Source of the DNA: Clostridia bacterium
GTDB taxonomy: Bacteria; Bacillota; DSM-521; Neomoorellales; Neomoorellaceae
NCBI GenBank assembly: GCA_012727745.1
Contig: JAAYGJ010000026.1
Coordinates: forward strand, 1 to 8,588
Reading direction: 5' to 3'
Length of the DNA stretch: 8,588 nt
Positions within the stretch are counted from its first letter, which is position 1; each line of letters opens with the position of its first letter. This document shows, in pieces, positions 4,570 through 8,588 of this stretch. The notes beneath the pieces are model-generated. The model had not been told where the DNA came from, did not search any database, and saw only the letters and a program-made list of their open reading frames with translations. Position numbers and translations under genes: made by a program.

Positions 4570-6063
4570 ATGGCTTTAACCCTAAAAAATGTTTATCAAC
4601 TTTATATTAATGGAGAATGGGTGAATGCCAGCAGTGGGAAGACAATTGAGGTAGATAATCCCTCTACGGGTGAAGTTTTAACGAAAATCCAAGAAGCAAA
4701 CAAAGATGATATAGACCGGGCGGTTACTGCTGCTCAAGCTGCTCTTACTGAATGGTGCCAAACGACCCCAGTTGAGAGACAGGATTACCTATTAAAAATT
4801 GCTGAAGTGATCGAGAAAAATAATGACTACTTAGCTGAAATAGTAAGCGCAGAAATGGGTATGCCGGCGAGCACGTCCAGTTTTCTGGAGATACCAGGTG
4901 CAGCAGACCATTTCAAATATTTTGCTGGCTGTATCCGGGCAGAAGAAGGCTTTGTAGCGACAATCGATGCTAACGATATAGCTATTACTATTCGGGAACC
5001 CCTTGGTGTATGCGGCCTAATTATCCCCTGGAATTTCCCCATTAGTATAAGCGCGTGGAAATTAGCACCCGCTTTGGCGGCGGGTAATACAGTAGTAATT
5101 AAACCATCTAGCCATTCACCGCTTAGTTTATTAGAGCTTGTACGTTTAATCGATGAAGCTGGTATTTTACCCAGGGGAGTAATAAACGTGGTAACCGGTT
5201 CGGGTAAAGTATGCGGCGCTGCCCTGACCAGTCATCCCGGCATTGATAAGTTATCATTGACTGGCTCTGTTGAAGCTGGTAAGAATGTTTTGAGGGAAGC
5301 TTCCTGCAACATTATTCCCGCAACAATGGAACTGGGAGGTAAATCACCTAACATCTTCTTTGCTGATTGTGATCTGGATAAAGCAGTTGAGGGAGCTATT
5401 CTCGGCCTTGGTGTACACAATCAGGGTGAAGTTTGCAGCGCTGGCACCAGAGCCTTTGTCCAGGCAGAAATCTATGATGAATTTGTGGAAAGAGTATGTA
5501 AAGTTTTGGCTAAGTTGAAAGTGGGGCCTGCCTGGAATGATGAAACGGAAATGGGGCCAATTGTGTCTAAGGAGCAAATGGAGAAAGTCCTTTCCTACAT
5601 CGAAATAGGTAAGGCAGAAGGAGCCAGGCTTAAGCTTGGCGGCAAGCGCATCACCACACCGCCGTTAGACAAGGGATACTTCGTAGAACCCACAGTGTTT
5701 GTTGACGTTAAAAATTCGATGCGGATAGCGCAGGAGGAAATTTTTGGGCCGGTACTTTGTATAATTAAGTTTGTGAGCGAAGAAGAAGTAATCCAGATGG
5801 CTAATGACAACGATTATGGTTTAGGGGCCGGTGTCTGGACCAGAGATATTAACCGGGCATTAAGAGTGTCTAGGGCCATCCGTACAGGTAAAGTATGGAT
5901 TAACACTTATGATCAGGTTCCGGCCAACGTGCCCTTTGGTGGCTGCAAAAAATCCGGTTTCGGACGTGAGGTACACAAAATGGCTATTGATGAATACTCT
6001 AACTTCAAAACTATATACATCCATACCGGAGAAAAGCCTTACGGATTTTACCCCGAATCCTAA
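4570..6063 (+). CDS. NAD(P)-dependent aldehyde dehydrogenase
   Basis: This 497-residue cytoplasmic enzyme of the ALDH superfamily oxidises an aldehyde to the acid with reduction of NAD(P). Key residues are present: N155 in IIPWNFP, K178 in VIKPSS, the TGSVEAGK nucleotide-loop stretch (231-238), general base E254 in MELGGKSP, nucleophile C289 in NQGEVCSAG, EEIFGPV near 389-395, and FGREVHK near the C-terminus. Length and layout are those of a complete non-acylating ALDH. Three residues after K178 is Ser181, where NAD-specific members usually have Glu, which suggests NADP may be accepted. The natural substrate is not readable from the sequence. The C-terminal GRE.HKM pattern recalls AcoD-type acetaldehyde dehydrogenases, but that is weak evidence. 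Codons are more AT-rich than in gyrA or pdxS, in keeping with acquisition. It is probably driven by the sigma-54 promoter at 4237-4252, alone or with the small ORF at 4273. No clear terminator separates it from pdxS. Confidence 0.96.
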   Translation: MALTLKNVYQLYINGEWVNASSGKTIEVDNPSTGEVLTKIQEANKDDIDRAVTAAQAALTEWCQTTPVERQDYLLKIAEVIEKNNDYLAEIVSAEMGMPASTSSFLEIPGAADHFKYFAGCIRAEEGFVATIDANDIAITIREPLGVCGLIIPWNFPISISAWKLAPALAAGNTVVIKPSSHSPLSLLELVRLIDEAGILPRGVINVVTGSGKVCGAALTSHPGIDKLSLTGSVEAGKNVLREASCNIIPATMELGGKSPNIFFADCDLDKAVEGAILGLGVHNQGEVCSAGTRAFVQAEIYDEFVERVCKVLAKLKVGPAWNDETEMGPIVSKEQMEKVLSYIEIGKAEGARLKLGGKRITTPPLDKGYFVEPTVFVDVKNSMRIAQEEIFGPVLCIIKFVSEEEVIQMANDNDYGLGAGVWTRDINRALRVSRAIRTGKVWINTYDQVPANVPFGGCKKSGFGREVHKMAIDEYSNFKTIYIHTGEKPYGFYPES

Positions 6064-6153
6064 GTTACAAAAATTGTCTTTAAGGTGGATATGTCGTTCT
6101 TTTTATGTTGCCTTTTTTACTTTCTACAGTGGCTTGACACGTTCAAGTGTTCC

Positions 6154-6183
6154 AAAGGTTGTTGCGCAAGGGGAATTGCTGTA
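6154..6183 (+). repeat. Right copy of the direct repeat, in the pdxS leader
   Basis: This copy matches 3535-3564 at 27 of 30 bases. It contains the probable -35 element of the pdxS promoter. In the left copy the match then jumps straight to pdxS coding sequence at 6420, so this copy shows the undeleted order. Confidence 0.8.
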
Positions 6184-6190
6184 GTAAAAT
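6162..6190 (+). promoter_or_regulatory. Probable pdxS promoter with an overlapping dyad
   Basis: TTGCGC (6162-6167, 3 of 6) and TAAAAT (6185-6190, 5 of 6) are 17 bases apart. An inverted repeat, TTGCTG (6176-6181) and CAGCAA (6196-6201), brackets the -10, as an operator would. A better -35, TTGACA at 6134-6139, has only GGTTGT at the right distance and is less likely. The leader to pdxS would be about 75 bases. Confidence 0.4.
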
Positions 6191-6269
6191 CAAAGCAGCA
6201 AATTTATCTTTTTGCAAGCGAGATGGACTGCCCTTCGGGTAGACCGATAAGATATGGAGGGGATAGGTT

Positions 6270-7160
6270 ATGACTGCAGCTGAGAAGGGAAGTTGGGCAG
6301 CAAAAAAAGACCTGGCGGAAAAGTTAAAGGGCGGGGTGATTATGGATGTAACTACCCCGGAACAGGCTAAATTGGCTGAAGAAGCTGGCGCCTGCGCGGT
6401 AATGGCCCTGGAAAGAGTACCGGCTGATATCCGTGCTGCCGGGGGTGTGGCCCGCATGGCTGATCCCACGGTTATTTTAAGGATTAAGGAAGCAGTGTCG
6501 ATCCCGGTTATGGCCAAAGCCCGGATTGGCCATTTTGTTGAGGCACAGATACTTGAAGCCCTGGGTGTGGATTTTATTGACGAGAGTGAAGTTCTTACCC
6601 CTGCTGACGAAGATTTTCACATCAACAAGCATGAATTTAAAGTGCCGTTTGTTTGCGGCGCCCGTAACCTGGGCGAAGCTTTAAGACGGATTGGCGAAGG
6701 AGCGGCGATGATCCGCACCAAAGGCGAACCTGGCACCGGCAACATTGTGGAAGCAGTACGCCATATGCGCATGGTAATGAGCGATTTGCGCCGTCTACAA
6801 AACCTGCCGGACGAGGAGCTAATGACATTTTCCAAAGATATCCAGGCCCCTTATGAACTGGTACGCCAGGTCAAAAAATTGGGTCGCCTGCCGGTAGTGA
6901 ATTTTGCCGCTGGCGGGGTTGCTACCCCGGCAGATGCAGCCTTAATGATGCAGCTGGGTTCGGACGGTATCTTTGTCGGTTCAGGGATTTTCAAGTCGGC
7001 CGACCCCATGAAACGAGCCCGGGCTATTGTAGCAGCTACTGCCCATTTCCGCGAACCAGAAATACTGGCTGAAGTATCCCGGGATCTGGGCGAGGCTATG
7101 CCTGGCCTGGAGATTGCCAGCATCAGCAAAGAGCAACGTATGCAGGAACGCGGCTGGTAA
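6270..7160 (+). CDS. pdxS: Pyridoxal 5'-phosphate synthase, PdxS subunit
   Basis: PdxS makes pyridoxal 5'-phosphate from ribose 5-phosphate, glyceraldehyde 3-phosphate and ammonia. The ammonia normally comes from the glutaminase PdxT in a 12+12 cytoplasmic complex. The 296 residues form one TIM barrel of the usual length. Visible are GGVIMDVTTPEQA with D26, ADIRAAGGVARMADPTVI (52-69), VMAKARIGH with Schiff-base K83, IRTKGEPGTGN with K151, and phosphate-binding FAAGGVATPAD and FVGSGIFKS. D26, K83 and K151 correspond to D24, K81 and K149 of the Bacillus enzyme. GGAGGGG lies 7 bases before the ATG. A damaged partial copy sits at 3535-3680. pdxT is not downstream; a hairpin and a convergent gene follow, so pdxS appears to be transcribed alone. 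pdxT must be elsewhere, or the enzyme uses free ammonia. Confidence 0.98.
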   Translation: MTAAEKGSWAAKKDLAEKLKGGVIMDVTTPEQAKLAEEAGACAVMALERVPADIRAAGGVARMADPTVILRIKEAVSIPVMAKARIGHFVEAQILEALGVDFIDESEVLTPADEDFHINKHEFKVPFVCGARNLGEALRRIGEGAAMIRTKGEPGTGNIVEAVRHMRMVMSDLRRLQNLPDEELMTFSKDIQAPYELVRQVKKLGRLPVVNFAAGGVATPADAALMMQLGSDGIFVGSGIFKSADPMKRARAIVAATAHFREPEILAEVSRDLGEAMPGLEIASISKEQRMQERGW

Positions 7161-7183
7161 AGGCGGGGCGAAGTGATGGATAT

Positions 7184-7222
7184 AAAGGCCTTTGAGCGGC
7201 AGCACGCCGCCCAAAGGCCTTT
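7184..7222. terminator. Long hairpin between convergent genes, probable two-way terminator
   Basis: AAAGGCCTTTG (7184-7194) pairs with CAAAGGCCTTT (7212-7222). Inside, after one mismatch, GCGGC pairs with GCCGC around AGCAC. The stem is about 16 bp and is almost symmetric, with A and T at both ends. It lies 23 bases after the pdxS stop and could also stop transcripts from the aminotransferase. The T tract on the plus strand is short (only TTT), so efficiency is uncertain. Confidence 0.7.
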
Positions 7223-7240
7223 CCTGTATACTGGGGGACA

Positions 7241-7265
7241 TTAATTCTGTTAATAACAGAATTAA
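7241..7265. repeat. Perfect 25-base palindrome between the convergent genes
   Basis: TTAATTCTGTTA (7241-7252) and its exact reverse complement (7254-7265) flank a single central base. It has no adjacent T run on either strand, so it is an odd terminator. It could be a protein-binding site, but no start codon is near. Confidence 0.6.
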
Positions 7266-7273
7266 TAAGCCGT

Positions 7274-7291
7274 ACTGGCGGTCAGTTTTTT
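7274..7291 (+). terminator. Weak second terminator for pdxS read-through
   Basis: ACTG (7274-7277) and CAGT (7283-7286) give a 4-bp stem followed by six T and more T-rich DNA. The stem is short, so this is tentative. Confidence 0.25.
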
Positions 7292-7294
7292 ATT

Positions 7295-8473
7295 TTATGT
7301 TTTATGCCTTTTTTCAGCCAGGAAAGCTTCCAGGCGGTCCAGGCCTTCTTTGATATTCTCCAGTGAGTTGGCGTAAGAAATGCGCAAATACCCTTCACAA
7401 TTGCTGCCGAAATCAATGCCAGGGGTAAGGGCTACTTTGGCTTTTTCCAGGATTTCAAAGGCAAAAGCATAAGAATCATCACTGTATTTTTTTATATTGG
7501 CCAGGGCATAAAAGGCTCCGGTAGGAGCAACTTTGGTGGCCAGACCCATTGCCTTTAACCGGTTCAGAAGGTAACGACGGCGTTTATCGTAAGTTCTAAC
7601 CATGCTGGCCACATGTTCATCACATTCGCGCAGGGCGGCAATAGCAGCAGACTGAATGAAGGAACCCGCACAGATAAAGAGGTTCTGTTGCAGCTTTTGC
7701 AGCGGGCGTACAAACTCCGGTGGTGCGATAACGTAGCCCAGGCGCCAGCCGGTCATGGCATAGAGCTTAGAAAAGCCATTGATAACGAAGGCCTTATCTG
7801 TATACTCCAGGATACTATGTTCTTCACCTTCATAGACCAGGCCGTGATAAATCTCATCAGATATAATATAAGGGCCCAGATTTGCCAGGGCGGCTAATTC
7901 GGCGGCACTAAAGACGTTGCCAGAGGGGGTAGCGGGGGAGTTGACCATGATAGCCCTGGTACGGCTGTTCAAACGGCTTTTAATATCTGCCAGACGGTAT
8001 TTAAAACCGTCTTCTTCCCATACTGGCACGAAAACCGGCTTGCCGTCGCTGTAACGGATAAAGTTAGGGTAGCAGGCATAATGGGGGTCAGGCAGGATAA
8101 CCTCGTCTCCCTTTTCCAGGAGAACCCCGAAAGTCAGCAGCATAGCCGGCGAGGTGCCGGAAGTGACTATCACCTGCTCCGCTGAAATGCTGACGCCGTA
8201 CTTGCGCTGGTAATAGGAGGCTATTTCCTGGCGCAGTTCTACTTTACCCAGACTGTGGGTGTAATGGGTATCACCATCCTGCAAAGCCCGCTGGGCCGCC
8301 TCTTTAATTGGTTCCGGGGTGGAAAAATCAGGTTCGCCGATTTCCAGGTGGATTATATTTTCCCCCTGGGCCTCCATCTGCTGGGCTTTCTCCAGGATGT
8401 CCATCACAATAAAGGGCGGCATCTCCAGCGCTTTGCGGGCGATAGGGTTTTGATTGTCGGGCAAATCGATCAC
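7295..8473 (-). CDS. Class I/II PLP-dependent aminotransferase
   Basis: This 392-residue fold-type I enzyme moves an amino group between an amino acid and a 2-oxo acid in the cytoplasm. The sequence shows IIHLEIGEPDF near 40-50, Y71, SGTSPAM at 105-111 (phosphate loop), Y132 (likely ring stacking), DEIYHGLVY with D206 and Y209, FSKLYAMTGWRLGY with the PLP lysine K236 and R244, and GYLRISYANS with R364, which holds the substrate carboxylate. It resembles aspartate or broad-range aminotransferases often annotated only by class; the substrate cannot be read from sequence. Unusually, the NPTG-type motif reads NSPATPSG (178-185), so the common PLP-contacting Asn is Thr182. The GTG start at 8473 is chosen because a stop closes the frame not far upstream and the conserved part begins about residue 10; its ribosome site is weak. 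It converges on pdxS, whose product supplies its cofactor. Confidence 0.95.
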   Translation of the reverse strand: MIDLPDNQNPIARKALEMPPFIVMDILEKAQQMEAQGENIIHLEIGEPDFSTPEPIKEAAQRALQDGDTHYTHSLGKVELRQEIASYYQRKYGVSISAEQVIVTSGTSPAMLLTFGVLLEKGDEVILPDPHYACYPNFIRYSDGKPVFVPVWEEDGFKYRLADIKSRLNSRTRAIMVNSPATPSGNVFSAAELAALANLGPYIISDEIYHGLVYEGEEHSILEYTDKAFVINGFSKLYAMTGWRLGYVIAPPEFVRPLQKLQQNLFICAGSFIQSAAIAALRECDEHVASMVRTYDKRRRYLLNRLKAMGLATKVAPTGAFYALANIKKYSDDSYAFAFEILEKAKVALTPGIDFGSNCEGYLRISYANSLENIKEGLDRLEAFLAEKRHKT

Positions 8474-8588
8474 CAGCTTTACAGATAATTTTAGTAGCTT
8501 TTCGCTACTGTTATTACAAAGTCCTGCCTGGGACGGGGGGGCAGGAGAGAAAAAGGAGTAAACAAGGCGGGATATTTAAATATTTAGA
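8474..8588 (-). other. Upstream region of the aminotransferase gene
   Basis: No gene is seen. A hairpin AGTAGC (8493-8498)/GCTACT (8504-8509) lies 20 bases before the GTG start, and a second, CCTGCC (8523-8528)/GGCAGG (8540-8545), lies further up. A poor minus-strand promoter candidate has TTGTAA at 8519-8514. The right end holds an AT palindrome, ATATTTAAATAT, near 8572-8583. Confidence 0.35.

Noticed and set aside
6134..6162. TTGACA as the -35 of pdxS
   Set aside because: A perfect -35, but the hexamer 17 bases on is GGTTGT. The pair at 6162-6190 has a far better -10.
5909..6273. Two overlapping plus-strand frames of 91 and 62 residues between the aldehyde dehydrogenase and pdxS
   Set aside because: The first overlaps the aldehyde dehydrogenase 3' end in another frame, and the second spans the pdxS promoter and start. 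Neither has a ribosome site or family features.
8508..8516. CTGTTATTA upstream of the aminotransferase, matching half of the palindrome at 7241-7265
   Set aside because: A 9-base match between two sites in 8.6 kb is expected by chance.
8551..8588. AAAAAGGAG as the ribosome site of a rightward gene at the window edge
   Set aside because: No ATG, GTG or TTG follows at a usable distance within the window.

Overview
The window looks like chromosomal DNA from an endospore-forming member of the Bacillota, probably a Clostridia lineage. It carries a SleB-type spore cortex hydrolase gene next to gyrA, gyrA followed (with an interruption) by pdxS, TTG and GTG starts preceded by strong purine-rich ribosome sites, and Gram-positive-style sigma-A and sigma-54 promoter elements. 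Base composition is moderate in the core genes and clearly more AT-rich between about 3690 and 6150. I cannot name the species.

Layout. At the left edge (1-77, minus) is a LysM-like remnant in the same frame as, but beyond the stop of, a short SleB-like hydrolase gene (78-701, minus). A 380-base divergent intergenic region follows. It holds a near-consensus rightward promoter (760-788), a 30-codon ORF beginning where transcription should start (795-887), and an intrinsic terminator (897-918), all upstream of gyrA. gyrA (1082-3496) is intact and starts with TTG.

The 1073 bases after gyrA are a gene graveyard plus a control region. First comes a decayed, internally deleted copy of the pdxS leader and part of its coding sequence (3535-3680). 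Then comes the frameshifted C-terminal end of a sigma-54-dependent activator, with its AAA+ tail motif and Fis-type helix-turn-helix (about 3721-4026). A strong terminator (4161-4202) follows, then a sigma-54 (-24/-12) promoter (4237-4252) and a 58-codon cysteine-containing ORF of unknown status (4273-4449). An intact aldehyde dehydrogenase gene (4570-6063) lies downstream. The intact pdxS gene (6270-7160) has its own likely promoter. A hairpin region (7184-7265) separates it from a convergent class I aminotransferase gene (7295-8473, minus).

How it fits together. gyrA and pdxS were probably close neighbours, as gyrA and pdxS lie in the same region in Bacillus. A module made of a sigma-54 activator, its sigma-54 promoter and an aldehyde dehydrogenase now sits between them, flanked by two direct copies of the pdxS 5' region. 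The left copy has since decayed and the activator has been reduced to its C-terminal end, so the sigma-54 promoter of the aldehyde dehydrogenase looks orphaned. pdxS encodes the synthase subunit of the DXP-independent pyridoxal phosphate pathway, but the usual partner gene pdxT is not beside it. The adjacent aminotransferase is a user of that cofactor. I saw no CRISPR array, tRNA, rRNA or complete insertion sequence.
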